A stretch of DNA of 64,000 nucleotides, taken from the NCBI RefSeq assembly GCF_001746365.1, contig NZ_MJAJ01000047.1:1-64000 (forward strand), in the 5' to 3' direction. Below are positions 25,641-34,073 of the stretch, piece after piece; the stretch's first letter is position 1, and the number at the start of each line of letters is the position of its first letter. The notes beneath the pieces are model-generated. The model had not been told where the DNA came from. It searched no databases and saw only the letters and a program-made list of their open reading frames with translations. Source of the stretch: Streptomyces sp. LUP30 (GTDB lineage: Bacteria > Actinomycetota > Actinomycetes > Streptomycetales > Streptomycetaceae). Both the position numbers and the translations under genes were made by a program.

Positions 25641-26549
25641 TCAGCCCATTCCGGCGCCCTCGAGCTGGAAATGCCAGACGACCACGATCGGGGAGCCGCC
25701 CAAGGCCGCGGCCGACGCTTCCGGGCACCAGTGCAACAGGTCCCAGGACAAATGGGCCGGGAGTGGGTCCGGGGCGAGGCCTGCGTCGAAGGAGTGGCTC
25801 GGGCGACGGGGTTCCTCGCAGTGGCGGACCTGGAAGCCGAGCGGGAGGGCTGCGGCGAGGTAGGCGCTGAGCGGGCGGTGGTATTCGGTGAGGAGGGACG
25901 GCTGGCCGTCCGGGCCGGGCCGGCGGGCCAGGGTCGGCCGGAGATAGGACGTCAGCAGGTGGGCGTCCGAGATCACGAGGTTCCCGCCCGGGCGCAGGAC
26001 ACGTGCGAACTCGGCCAGCACGACGTCCAGATCGGGAACGTGAGTCAGGGCGAGCGCACACACGACGGTGTCGACCGCGTCGTCGGGAAGCGGCAGCTGA
26101 TGCAGATCGGCCTGGTGAAAGTCGACGTCCGGCAGGCCCCTGCGGGCCTGGGCCAGCATCTCGGGCGAGGCATCCACGCCGATCACATCATGGCCGAGTT
26201 CATGCAGGTAGGAGGTGTGGCGGCCGGTCCCGCAGGCCGCGTCCAACGTCTCGCCGACGGGCAGACCGTCCAGGATGCGCCGGACGACGGGCTGCTCGAA
26301 GTCGATCATCTGGTTGCCGGGGGCGTCATAGTGTGGCGCCCACTCCCGGTAGACGTCGGCCGCGCTGATCGCGCCCGGACTCGCCGTGACTCCTTCAGCG
26401 TGCGCGAGTGCGGGCACGTCCAGCAGGGTGCGGATCTCGGCGATCCGGGCCTCGACGAACGCCCGGTCGGCCCTCCCCTCCCTGATGCCGCGCAGCAGAG
26501 CAGCACCCTCGATGCCCAGCAGATATCCCAGGGGGCTCAGATAGGTCAT
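25641..26549 (-). CDS. Class I SAM-dependent methyltransferase
   Basis: 302-residue methyltransferase. The Methyltransf_11-type core begins at about 95: LDAACGTGRHTSYL (motif I), GVDASPEMLAQARRG (motif II acidic residue) and ARVLRPGGNLVISD (motif III). The first 90 residues are helical with YREWAPHYDAPGNQ. Small-molecule substrate unknown. It stands alone; TACCGT lies seven bases before the ATG with no good ribosome site, so the transcript is probably leaderless. Confidence 0.85.
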   Translation of the reverse strand: MTYLSPLGYLLGIEGAALLRGIREGRADRAFVEARIAEIRTLLDVPALAHAEGVTASPGAISAADVYREWAPHYDAPGNQMIDFEQPVVRRILDGLPVGETLDAACGTGRHTSYLHELGHDVIGVDASPEMLAQARRGLPDVDFHQADLHQLPLPDDAVDTVVCALALTHVPDLDVVLAEFARVLRPGGNLVISDAHLLTSYLRPTLARRPGPDGQPSLLTEYHRPLSAYLAAALPLGFQVRHCEEPRRPSHSFDAGLAPDPLPAHLSWDLLHWCPEASAAALGGSPIVVVWHFQLEGAGMG

Positions 26550-26556
26550 CCCTCGG

Positions 26557-26562
26557 ACGGTA
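26557..26562 (-). promoter_or_regulatory. -10 hexamer TACCGT of a leaderless gene
   Basis: On the minus strand TACCGT is followed by seven bases and then the ATG at 26549, fitting a transcript that begins at the start codon. Confidence 0.45.
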
Positions 26563-26689
26563 CGGACTCGCGGTCAGAGGTCTCCACCGGTTTTTCCGGC
26601 GCTTCGAGCGGCCACCAAAGATGGACCGGCTCACCTGCGACCACTGACGAGCCAGACCAGATCACCCGTGGTCAGCCCCGGCCGTTGCT

Positions 26690-27466
26690 TCAGGTGGTGA
26701 GGCCGAGGGCTGCGCCGAGACGGCGAGCCTCGTGGTCGAAGAAGGCTCGGGGGTCGGCGATGATCTCGCGGCGGTGGCCGAAGAGCTCGAAGGAGATGGC
26801 GCCGAGGAGGTAGGTCCAGGCCATGAGGCTGCTCATGACCAGGTCGGCCGGAGTGTCCGGGGGAAGCTCGGCGAGCAGGGGCGCCAGTGACTGTCGGGCG
26901 TCGTCGGGCATCGCGTCCCGGGTGTCGTCGGGCATCGCGGGCCGGGTGTCGTCGGGCATCGCGGGCCGGGTGTCGCCGGCGCGGTGGCTTTCCCGACCGA
27001 GCCGGTCGGTGAAGAGGGCACCGATCAGGTAGGGCAGCCGGGTCGCCTGTGCCACCGTGTCCTGGGGGGCGGCGTAACCCGGTACCGGCGAGCCGTAGAT
27101 CAGGGCGTACTCGTGCGGATGCGCCAGCGCCCAGTCCCGCACCGCGTGGCACACGCCGACCCAGCGCTCCAGCGTGTCCGCCGGCTCAGCGTCCTCCACG
27201 TCCAGCGCGGCGTAGGCGGCTTCGGCGGCGTCGCTCAGAGAGGTGTAGCCGTCCAGGATGAGCGCGGTGAGCAGGGCGTCGCGGCTCGGGAAGTAGCGGT
27301 AGAGCGCGGAAGCGGAGGCCAGGCCGAGCTCCCTGGCGACGGCGCGCAGCGAGAGCGCGGCGGCACCGCTCTCGGCGAGTTGCCCGCGGGCCACCGCCTT
27401 GATCTCCGCGGTGAATTCGATCCGGGCCCGTTCCCGTGCGGTGAGGGGCTTCTGAGGGGTGGACAT
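26690..27466 (-). CDS. TetR-family regulator with WHG-type C-terminal domain
   Basis: 258-residue repressor. N-terminal helix-turn-helix at about 15-60 (GAAALSLRAVARELGLASASALYRYFPSRDALL); the C-terminal domain (WVGVCHAVRDWALAHPHEYALIYGSPVPGYAAP) is of the WHG type. Between residues about 167 and 190 an eight-residue unit PAMPDDTR is repeated three times from a 24-base DNA repeat. It is divergent from the epimerase gene at 27609, and the shared region has two copies of a 15-base dyad that are probably its operators. Confidence 0.87.
   Translation of the reverse strand: MSTPQKPLTARERARIEFTAEIKAVARGQLAESGAAALSLRAVARELGLASASALYRYFPSRDALLTALILDGYTSLSDAAEAAYAALDVEDAEPADTLERWVGVCHAVRDWALAHPHEYALIYGSPVPGYAAPQDTVAQATRLPYLIGALFTDRLGRESHRAGDTRPAMPDDTRPAMPDDTRDAMPDDARQSLAPLLAELPPDTPADLVMSSLMAWTYLLGAISFELFGHRREIIADPRAFFDHEARRLGAALGLTT
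26897..26968. repeat. Three tandem 24-base units inside the TetR gene
   Basis: Units at 26897-26920, 26921-26944 and 26945-26968; the last two are identical. They keep the frame and encode PAMPDDTR-like octapeptides in a loop of the ligand-binding domain, suggesting slippage expansion. Confidence 0.85.
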
Positions 27467-27515
27467 GCGTCCATCCTGGCATGGAGCGACGAAAACGAGA
27501 ACACCGGACGCAAGC

Positions 27516-27530
27516 GAGCACACTGTTCTT
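27516..27530. promoter_or_regulatory. Operator copy (degenerate) for the divergent TetR
   Basis: GAGCACACTGTTCTT differs at two positions from the perfect dyad at 27575-27589. A further half-site GAGAACAC lies at 27497-27504. All are between the TetR start (27466) and the epimerase start (27609). Confidence 0.5.
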
Positions 27531-27574
27531 GACAATCTCGCGGCACTGCGCCAGCCTCTCGGTGTCGACCAAAC

Positions 27575-27589
27575 GAGAACACTGTTCTC
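27575..27589. promoter_or_regulatory. TetR operator, perfect dyad
   Basis: GAGAACACTGTTCTC is a perfect 15-base palindrome (seven-base arms around C), 19 bases before the epimerase start and in the divergent control region. It is the likely binding site of the TetR protein encoded at 26690-27466. Confidence 0.6.
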
Positions 27590-27608
27590 TGAAGCATCGG
27601 AGGAAACC

Positions 27609-28562
27609 GTGAGCAAGCACCTGATCGTCGGCATGGGCCCCATCGGCTCGGCCGCCGCCCGGCTCCTCTCCGCGCGTGGCGAGGAGGTCGTCCTGGTCAG
27701 CCGCTCCGGAGTCACGCCCGCCACAGCCGGTCTGGCCGACCTTCCGGGCATACGGCCCGTGCGTCTGGACGCCACCGACGCCACCGCGCTCGGCGAGTTG
27801 GCCGCCGGGGCGGCCGTGCTCTACAACTGCGCCGGCCCGGCCTACCACCGCTGGGCCACGGACTGGCCCCCGCTCGCTGCCGCCCTGCTGGCCGCCGCCG
27901 AGCGCTCCGGCGCCGTACTGGCCACGGTCAGCAACCTCTACGGATACGGCGCGGTCGCCGCCCCGATGACCGAGGGCACCCCGCTCGATCCCAACTCGGT
28001 GAAAGGTCAGGTACGCGCCCGGATGTGGAAGGACGCACTCGCCCTCCACCAGGCCGGACGGATTCGGACCACCGAGATCCGCAGCTCCAACTACATCGGC
28101 CCGCACGCCGAGAGCCCGCTCGGGGCCCGGGTGGTGCCGCGGCTGCTGGCCGGCCGCAGTGTCCAGGTGCTGCGCAGCGCCGACACCGCCCACAGCTGGA
28201 CCTACACGGAGGACGCCGCTCGGCTGCTGGTCACCGTCGGCGGCGAGGAACGGGCCTGGGGTTGCGCCTGGCACGTTCCCAGCAACCCGCCCCGTACCCA
28301 GCGCGAGGCCGTCGCCGACCTCGCCGAGGCCGCGGGGGTCTCACAGGTCCGGGTCGGCGAGATCCCGACCTTCCTTCTGACGGCGCTGGGCCTGCTCAAC
28401 CCGACCGTGCGGGAGCTGCGCGAGGTCGCCTACCAGTTCGAGCACCCCTTCGTGATGGACTCAGGTGCGGCCACCGCCGCCTTCGACCTCAGACCCACCC
28501 CCTGGACCGAGGTACTCAGCGCCACCGCGGACTCCTACCGAACCCCGAACGCCCACCGTTAG
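27609..28562 (+). CDS. NAD-dependent epimerase/dehydratase family protein
   Basis: 317-residue atypical extended SDR. The nucleotide-binding motif is VGMGPIGSAAARLL (about 6-19), followed by LYNCAGPAYHRW and VSNLYGYG in place of the usual Ser-Tyr region; the typical YxxxK is not obvious, so it may be a binding or regulatory member rather than a classical epimerase. GTG 27609 directly follows GGAGGAAACC. Divergent from and presumably repressed by the TetR at 26690. Confidence 0.82.
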   Translation: MSKHLIVGMGPIGSAAARLLSARGEEVVLVSRSGVTPATAGLADLPGIRPVRLDATDATALGELAAGAAVLYNCAGPAYHRWATDWPPLAAALLAAAERSGAVLATVSNLYGYGAVAAPMTEGTPLDPNSVKGQVRARMWKDALALHQAGRIRTTEIRSSNYIGPHAESPLGARVVPRLLAGRSVQVLRSADTAHSWTYTEDAARLLVTVGGEERAWGCAWHVPSNPPRTQREAVADLAEAAGVSQVRVGEIPTFLLTALGLLNPTVRELREVAYQFEHPFVMDSGAATAAFDLRPTPWTEVLSATADSYRTPNAHR

Positions 28563-28887
28563 GCCTGTTCGAGGTGAGACCACGGGATCGATCGTTCCTC
28601 CCTGGGGAGGATGCCAGGCTGCGGTAGAGGAGCGCGTGACTCACTGATGATCTGGACTCACTGATGATCTGGCCGACGCCGAATCGGAGTTGATCGAGCC
28701 GCACCTGCACTGCGCTGCCGCGGTGATGCACTGATTGAGTGTCTGCGGCGGTGAAGTCGCCAGGAGCGTAACGGCGTCCCCGCCACGGGATGCAGGGCGG
28801 GCCGCCTGGGCGCGGCAACAGTCCTTGACGCTGTGCCCGTACTCAGCGCCTGGCGCATGACGCGGTGTCCAGCAGTTCCTGGACGGC
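28563..28887. other. Intergenic debris between epimerase and hydrolase genes
   Basis: 325 bases with no supported gene. A short plus-strand frame (LTDDLADAESELIEPHL, from about 28660) resembles the N-terminus of IS5-type transposases, but it stops after 25 codons and no more of the element can be followed. Confidence 0.35.
28638..28671. repeat. Direct 17-base duplication
   Basis: GACTCACTGATGATCTG occurs twice head to tail (28638-28654, 28655-28671) at the edge of the possible transposase fragment. Confidence 0.8.
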
Positions 28888-29736
28888 TCAGGAAGACCGC
28901 AGGAATCGAGCGATCTCCGCCGCCACGGCTTCGGGGACGACCGACGGTGCGAAGTGCATCTGGCCGGGAAACGTCGTGCAGGTGACGTGGGACAGTGCGG
29001 CCGCGAGCCGGTCGAGAGTTTCGGGCATCGGCTGCCAGGTGTCGGCGCCCCGCATCAGCAGCGTCGGAACGGTGACCGCGGACCAGCGCTCCACGTCCAC
29101 CGAGTCAGCGGCCATCGATTCGAGGTCACGGCGCCAACCGGGCGCCTCGTCGGGTTCGTTGTCGGATTCGTTGTCGGGTTCGTTGTCGGTGGACTCGCCC
29201 GCATCCATGAGGTCCAGCAGCGCGGCCGGGACGCGGGCCACCTTCTCCGCCAGCAGCCGATCGGCTCGCCGTCGCTCACCGTTCGCCGTCAGTTCCTCGA
29301 ACTCGCCCAATACGGGAGCCAGTTCCTCGCCTGCCGCGTACAGCGGCGGTTCCCACAGCACCAGCGAGCGAATCGGCAGTCCGGCTGTTGCGGCGTGCAG
29401 GGCGACGGTGGCTCCGTAGGACATGCCGACCAGGTGCACCGGGCAGCCGATCTTGGAGATCAGCGCCTCAAGATCCTGCACCTCGTCGGTGAAGCGCTTC
29501 GGTGACCGGCCCGGTCCGCTCGGGGCGTACCCGCGGCGGGCCGGCGTCCAGAGCTCGAAGTGGTCGGCGAGGTGTTCGGCCACCGGCTCCCAGGAATGCA
29601 GTCCACCGCCGGAGCCATGGACCATGACGACAGGTGGCCCCGAGCCGAGGTGTCGATAGCCGATCGCGGTGCCGTCGAAGGACTCGAACGACGCGATGCC
29701 CCCGGAGGACTCTGACAACTCGGTCTCGCTCTGCAT
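28888..29736 (-). CDS. Alpha/beta hydrolase
   Basis: 282-residue alpha/beta-fold hydrolase. VMVHGSGGGLHSW forms the oxyanion-hole region, GMSYGA the nucleophile elbow (Ser), and PGQMHFAP the C-terminal catalytic His; the acid is probably in LMRGADTWQPMP. A run of acidic TDNEPDNESDNEP residues in the lid region comes from imperfect 12-base repeats at about 29155-29195. Substrate unknown. No strong ribosome site at the ATG. Confidence 0.85.
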   Translation of the reverse strand: MQSETELSESSGGIASFESFDGTAIGYRHLGSGPPVVMVHGSGGGLHSWEPVAEHLADHFELWTPARRGYAPSGPGRSPKRFTDEVQDLEALISKIGCPVHLVGMSYGATVALHAATAGLPIRSLVLWEPPLYAAGEELAPVLGEFEELTANGERRRADRLLAEKVARVPAALLDLMDAGESTDNEPDNESDNEPDEAPGWRRDLESMAADSVDVERWSAVTVPTLLMRGADTWQPMPETLDRLAAALSHVTCTTFPGQMHFAPSVVPEAVAAEIARFLRSS

Positions 29737-29840
29737 GCCAGGACCGTTGCACGATCCACCCGGCCCGGTCCACCGGATTTCCGCAGCTCAAGCAGACGGC
29801 TCTCAGCCCGGCCCCGTGATCCGCCGGGCAGGCTGTAACG

Positions 29841-30146
29841 GTGAAGCGGTTCGATTTGACCGACGCGCACTCGGCGCTCCTGGACCGGTTGTCACCTCCT
29901 CCCGGGCGGCCGCGTCGCCCCTCGAAGTGGACCAAGGGCCAGCTCGTCGACGGCATCCCATAGCGGGTGCGGGTCGACGCGGCGCGGCACGGCGCGTGGC
30001 GGGACGTGCCCACGTTCTCCCGCTCCCGGCAGGGTCATGCGCGCGCATCAGCGCACCGCCGGCGCCCGTCGGCAGCCACCCGGTCGACAAGCTCGCCGTC
30101 CGCGGCCTGAGCGCCGTCCACATCACCGCCATCAACGAATGGCTCG
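29841..30146 (+). pseudogene. IS5-family transposase remnant, N-terminus joined to C-terminus
   Basis: From GTG 29841 the frame reads FDLTDAHSALLDRL and RRPSKWTKGQLVDGIP, then an in-frame TAG (29961-29963), then RVRVDAARHGAWRDVP: the N-terminal domain of an IS5-type transposase. Downstream, VDKLAVRGLSAVHITAINEWL at about 30080-30142 is its extreme C-terminus. The whole catalytic DDE middle is missing. No terminal inverted repeats seen. Confidence 0.75.
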
Positions 30147-30165
30147 ACCTACTTCACCACACGGC

Positions 30166-30579
30166 CTACTGGTCGCGCTTGGGCCAGACAGGGCCCTGAT
30201 CGGTCCAGATGACACCCTTGTTGTGGCAGAGGCAGAAGGGGTGGCCGATGGGGTCGGTGTAGACGCGGAAACCGTAGCCCTCGGGGCCGATGCAGTCCCG
30301 CTGCAGGGTGGCGCCGAGGGCGAGGACGCGGCGCTGTTCGTCCTCGATGTCGTCGACTTCGAAGTCGAGGTGGAACTGCTTGGGGTGCTCGCTGTCGGGC
30401 CACCGCGGGGCGCGGTAGTCCTCCACCTGGATGAAGGCCAGTTCGATCTCGCCGAACCGGATACCGGCCCAGTTCTCGTCACTGCCGTCCTTGACCGGGA
30501 GCCCCGTCACCTCGGAGTAGAAGGCTGCCAGCTTCATCGTGTCCGGGCAATCGATGATGAAGTCGGTTAGTCGTAGCAT
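30166..30579 (-). CDS. VOC-family (glyoxalase-like) protein
   Basis: 137-residue VOC protein. It starts RLTDFIIDCPDTMKLAAFYSEVTGLPV and contains PKQFHLDFEVDDIEDEQRRV and GFRVYTDPIGHPFCLC, the standard paired beta-alpha-beta-beta-beta modules with metal-ligand-like His and Glu positions. Role unknown, perhaps a resistance or dioxygenase-like protein. ATG 30579 fits the family start; CAAGAT six bases before it suggests a leaderless transcript. A longer start at 30597 is possible. Confidence 0.84.
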   Translation of the reverse strand: MLRLTDFIIDCPDTMKLAAFYSEVTGLPVKDGSDENWAGIRFGEIELAFIQVEDYRAPRWPDSEHPKQFHLDFEVDDIEDEQRRVLALGATLQRDCIGPEGYGFRVYTDPIGHPFCLCHNKGVIWTDQGPVWPKRDQ

Positions 30580-30850
30580 CCCGCGATCTTGCCACAAGAT
30601 CGAATGAGCTGGACGTCGAGACAGGCCCTGGCAGGGCAGCCAGTTCAGCTTTCGATATCGCCGCAGGGCGCGCAGGAAGCGGCCGGCAGGCGCGCGCAGT
30701 GACAGCGGACTGGGCCTTACCAGCCCGCCTCACCAAATGCTGCCAGACCGCCTCGTACGCCTGGGTCCGCTCCGACGACCTGGGCTTCGCCTCGGCCGAG
30801 ATGTTCCGCAGCTCCAGAACCGGGCCGTAGGCCCTTTTAACTCTGTCCGG

Positions 30851-31621
30851 CTACTGCCGGTGGCGACGCGAGGCCTGCCGTGGTGGCAGAGTCAATGTGA
30901 TTTGTCGAACGAGTTGCTGAAAACATGCGAGGGATGCGAGGGCGGGCAGGGTAGCTCCAGCAATTCCGGTGAAGGTTTTGTCTGCCTGTGCTACGCAGAG
31001 CATTATCGCTACTGAGGAGAAGAGCAGAACGATGAACCACGAGTGTACCGCCCGGCGTTGATGCAGTGCAGTTCGCAGGATGGACAGTGAGGCCACCATC
31101 CAGGGGCCGTACACAAGGAGGGGCCAGGACGGGGCGATACCGGCACCCGTTCCGGACGTGATGTTCTGCAGCGGTCTGTAGGCCACCATGCCGCCGAAAA
31201 CGCTGACCATCGCCACGATGACGGAAACGAGGGCGACGAGGGCGAAGCTGCCGGTCTGCAACCACTTGAGCCGGGCTTTTGGAACCTGCATCTTGCGGTG
31301 CCCGGAAGGAGAGCGCCGGGGCGACGGAAGCTGAGCAGCCAGACCGTCCAACGGGTCCTCGAAGTCGACGCCGGACGGGCGCTCCCTGCGAAGTGGCGGC
31401 ACCCTTGTCGATTGCTCCGCCGGGACAGCTTCCTGGAGGAGATGGGCGAGTTCCTCGACCGGGTCCCAGCCCCCTGTGTCGGGTGCAGTCAGGGGAACAC
31501 CTGCGTAGGCGCTGTCGTCAGACCCCCCGTTCCAGCCGGTCCCTGTCCCTGTCCCGTAGGAGTAGGCATCGGAGTACCACTCACGCTGCCCAGACAGAGA
31601 ATTCACCCAGTCATGATTCAT
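30851..31621 (-). CDS. DUF2637-like membrane protein
   Basis: 256-residue protein with a 110-residue hydrophilic N-terminus (including a GTGTGTG run) and four membrane segments in the C-terminal half: WLQTGSFALVALVSVIVAMV, the PSWPLLVYGPWMVASLSILR block, SWFIVLLFSSVAIMLCVAQ and a final helix before ACFQQLVRQITL. This resembles Streptomyces DUF2637 proteins, of unknown function. Its ATG overlaps the end of the preceding 100-codon gene by 11 bases, so the two are an operon. Confidence 0.72.
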   Translation of the reverse strand: MNHDWVNSLSGQREWYSDAYSYGTGTGTGWNGGSDDSAYAGVPLTAPDTGGWDPVEELAHLLQEAVPAEQSTRVPPLRRERPSGVDFEDPLDGLAAQLPSPRRSPSGHRKMQVPKARLKWLQTGSFALVALVSVIVAMVSVFGGMVAYRPLQNITSGTGAGIAPSWPLLVYGPWMVASLSILRTALHQRRAVHSWFIVLLFSSVAIMLCVAQADKTFTGIAGATLPALASLACFQQLVRQITLTLPPRQASRRHRQ

Positions 31622-31913
31622 GGCATCGTTCCGTCACGCACTGTTCGCGGTCAGAGTTTCCCTGGCCGCTCCACCGAGAGTTGAACTCCTCCTGGATAGC
31701 CTCCAGCAGCCCGAGGAAATCACGTAGCAGCGGCTCGGTAATCCGATGTTCGCACCACACGCCGTCCCCGCTCGCGATACTCTGTTCCGCAAGCGCCGAG
31801 TAAATCGCACCAGCCGACCAAGCGAATTTCCTCACAGTCAGATCAGGGGCCGCAGCTACATTACCCGGCCTTGCGTTGCGTTGCGGGAGGCCGGGAGACG
31901 TTGCTTGTGTCAT
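31611..31913 (-). CDS. Small hypothetical protein upstream of the DUF2637 gene
   Basis: 100-residue soluble protein: variable N-terminus, then TVRKFAWSAGAIYSALAEQ and LLRDFLGLLEAIQEEFNSRW, mostly helical. No family recognised. It overlaps the DUF2637-like gene by 11 bases and is probably cotranscribed and functionally linked with it. AGCGGGAT lies before the ATG. Confidence 0.65.
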   Translation of the reverse strand: MTQATSPGLPQRNARPGNVAAAPDLTVRKFAWSAGAIYSALAEQSIASGDGVWCEHRITEPLLRDFLGLLEAIQEEFNSRWSGQGNSDREQCVTERCHES

Positions 31914-32279
31914 ATCCCGCTAACGGCGCCCCGTCTCCTCCAGATGCGCGGACAGACGAGTGACCGCGACCCCGGTACGGGTGAACATTCCTTGATCAAG
32001 TCCTACCTATCTCACTTCGCACTTTATGAGCCGAGAGGCTTGTCCTCGGATTCGCCAGCGCGGCGAGCAGGCACCTTCCAAGATGGCGCCGAGGATGGCC
32101 GACGGGGAGGTCGCGAGCCCCGACGTCTCGCGGGCGACGATCCGACACCTCCGAAGAGCTGGTTCAGGGGATCGTCGCCTCGCTCGCCTGGCCTCCACAG
32201 CCCGCGCGTCCGACCACTCCGTCCACCCGGCGTCGCCGGCACGTCCGAGCTCGCGATGACGGCTGCCGCACGGCCGACA

Positions 32280-32522
32280 AGCGACCGCGGGGGGGATGCC
32301 CCGCCAGGTAGCCGAGTGCGGTGGCACGGCCCTCCTTCGCACCGCGGCCAGCCGAGCTCTTCAGCCAGGTCCCCTTCGCCACCCTCCTCGGTAAGGCCAT
32401 CGGCGCGGAACGTGCTTGCTCCGGTGGCTACTTCGGCCTAACAAGCCGCGAGGACGTGGCCGGTGCCGCGGTCCTCCAGAACCGTGCGCAGATTCGGGTT
32501 GCCGCTGTGGACCTCGTCAACG
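32280..32522 (-). pseudogene. IS701-like transposase remnant
   Basis: On the minus strand VDEVHSGNPNLRTVLEDRG (about 32460-32522) matches the DEVYG-x-P-x-LR block of IS701-type transposases, followed after a stop by STFRADGL and TWLKSSAGRGAKEGRA in other frames. The order of the pieces is that of the family, but at least one stop and two frameshifts break it. 31914-32279 and 32523-32741 show only further decayed sequence. Confidence 0.65.
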
Positions 32523-32741
32523 GAACGCCGGTTGCGCTAGCGGTCCTCACGACCGGGCCGTCGTCTTGTATGTGATCTCGACTCGGTGGCCAGGTCGAGT
32601 TCTTCCTCGAGGTCGACTGTGGGTGTGTCGCCGTCAGCGGTCTTGGGCGAGGGCGCAGAGCTCGCCAGGGGACTTTGCCCGGCGCTTCCGGCTTGCGCAC
32701 GCTCGCCATCGACTCCACGACCGCCTTGCTGGAGTGTGTGA

Positions 32742-32984
32742 TCAGCTCCGGCAGGCCGAAGGGTCCAAGGCGGGATTCGCAAAGCCGCTGTCGGCCGGGT
32801 TGATCACCCTGCCGGGAGTGACCGACTCGTCCACACGGTTCAGGACTGAGGCGTTCATGGCCACGTCCGCTGCGGGCAGCTGCGTGCCCGGATGCTGGAG
32901 CGTGCGCGGGCCGATGGGGCCCGAGACGCCGACCATCAGGGCGTCCGGGCCGTTCGTCAACTCCGCGTAGCGCCCGCGCACCAC
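32742..32984 (-). CDS. Possible small hypothetical protein or gene fragment
   Basis: From GTG 32984, an 80-codon frame (RGRYAELTNGPDALMVG to ANPALDPSACRS) with coding-like third positions. It lies in the same frame as, and directly after, the stop of the zinc-ribbon gene at 33003, separated only by the TGA and a few codons. It could be a real small gene or the tail of a formerly longer protein. Family not recognised. Confidence 0.3.
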   Translation of the reverse strand: MVRGRYAELTNGPDALMVGVSGPIGPRTLQHPGTQLPAADVAMNASVLNRVDESVTPGRVINPADSGFANPALDPSACRS

Positions 32985-33002
32985 GAGCCCGAGCGCGTGG
33001 CA

Positions 33003-33227
33003 TCAGTCCTTGGCGCGGTGCAGCTGTATCTGCCGATTGACGAAGAGGTGCACGAAACCGCAACGCAGACAGATCAACCCGGTTGCGGTCTCATCCGCCC
33101 AGGCCAAATTGAACAACTCCCCGCCCGTGCTGTTGAGCTTCACCCCCCGTTCGCGGAAGAGATCACTCTTACAGACCTGACACGTGATCCACATCTCTCC
33201 CAGCGAGGCCCGCACCGCTTTGGCCAT
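33003..33227 (-). CDS. Small zinc-ribbon-like protein
   Basis: 74-residue protein with two Cys pairs, CQVC (about 17-20) and CLRC (about 53-56), as in a rubredoxin-like or zinc-ribbon knuckle; the middle is GVKLNSTGGELFNLAW. Probably a metal-binding accessory or nucleic-acid-binding protein. GGGGG six bases before the ATG is a strong ribosome site. Confidence 0.7.
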   Translation of the reverse strand: MAKAVRASLGEMWITCQVCKSDLFRERGVKLNSTGGELFNLAWADETATGLICLRCGFVHLFVNRQIQLHRAKD

Positions 33228-33772
33228 TACATCCCCCTTGCCATGCCCAGCACCGCGGCTGAGCCGTCAGCACTGTGTCGCTCTTGCTCGGGCTACGCTT
33301 GATCATCGCCGTGCAATCCGGTGTTCGGAAAGGCATTTGAGCAAGAACTGAGCACGGGCCGACGCGGGAGTCCCTTCCTCACGGTATGCAGGGCCGCCTC
33401 GGCGCCTGCGGTCGGCAGTCGGGCCTCGGCGCGTTGTGCGTGGCGCTCTCAGCCTCGAGAACGCGACCGGCCTTGGGGAGCGAACGGTCTCGCGCGTACG
33501 CCGAGGACGGCAGACGTGGGATGTGGCGAGGACGCGCAGCCGCCGCCCTTGGGGGGCCTGCGCGCTGGAGAGCCGGACTCCCGCAGGCGGTGAGAAGTGA
33601 TGCCGTGTCATGCCGGATCCAAGGAGATTGACACGGTGCTCCTGTGGCTGGCTGGGGCGCTCAGCGGGCCGGAACGCGTCCCCGCGCCTGCCGTCCGCCT
33701 CGGCCGACCGCCCAGGCGTAGCCGACCTCTCCTTCGTCTCCAGTGGAGCCACAAACCACCGCTCATCAACGG
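33228..33772. other. Gene-poor stretch
   Basis: No frame here has a credible start, ribosome site and protein-like content together. It runs into the decayed aspartic protease and is probably accessory debris. Confidence 0.4.
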
Positions 33773-34040
33773 CTGGATTCCTTCAAGCTCGGTGGCATCG
33801 AACTGCGCGACATCCCCATGGGCTGGTCGTCGACCGAGTCGGGCCAAGATGTCGGTACTGCCGACGACGGCATGATCGGCACGTGGGTCTTCTACTAATT
33901 GCTGACCACCTTCGACTACGCGGGCCGGCAACTGATCCTGCGCCGCCGCACACCCGAATCAGCCGGGAAGGCACGCGCCGCCGCCGCACGGGCAGGCGCG
34001 CAGCCCCTGCCGCTGTGGCCGGCCGACCAATTCCGCACAC
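33773..34040 (+). pseudogene. Retropepsin-like aspartic protease fragment
   Basis: The frame reads FKLGGIELRDIPMGWSS, then DDGMIGTWVFY, an in-frame TAA (33896-33898), and LLTTFDYAGRQLILRRR. This is the C-terminal half of the one-domain aspartyl protease family, where the stop replaces a residue inside the FxxFLTTFDYxxRxLxL block. The active-site DTG half is absent. A dead gene. Confidence 0.6.
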
Positions 34041-34073
34041 CAGGGTCAGCATCGCCGGCAGCGCCGGCGCTCC

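Noticed and set aside
30598-30850. Plus-strand frame (TASYAWVRSDDLGFASAEM) as a gene end
   Set aside because: No start, no ribosome site and no recognised family; too short to support.
30851-31913. DUF2637-like gene and partner as part of a plasmid transfer (Spd) module
   Set aside because: No TraB, Rep or KorSA-like gene nearby; the family is also chromosomal.
33303-33752. 149-codon minus-strand frame in a gene-poor region
   Set aside because: Arg/Pro-rich composition typical of non-coding frames; no ribosome site.
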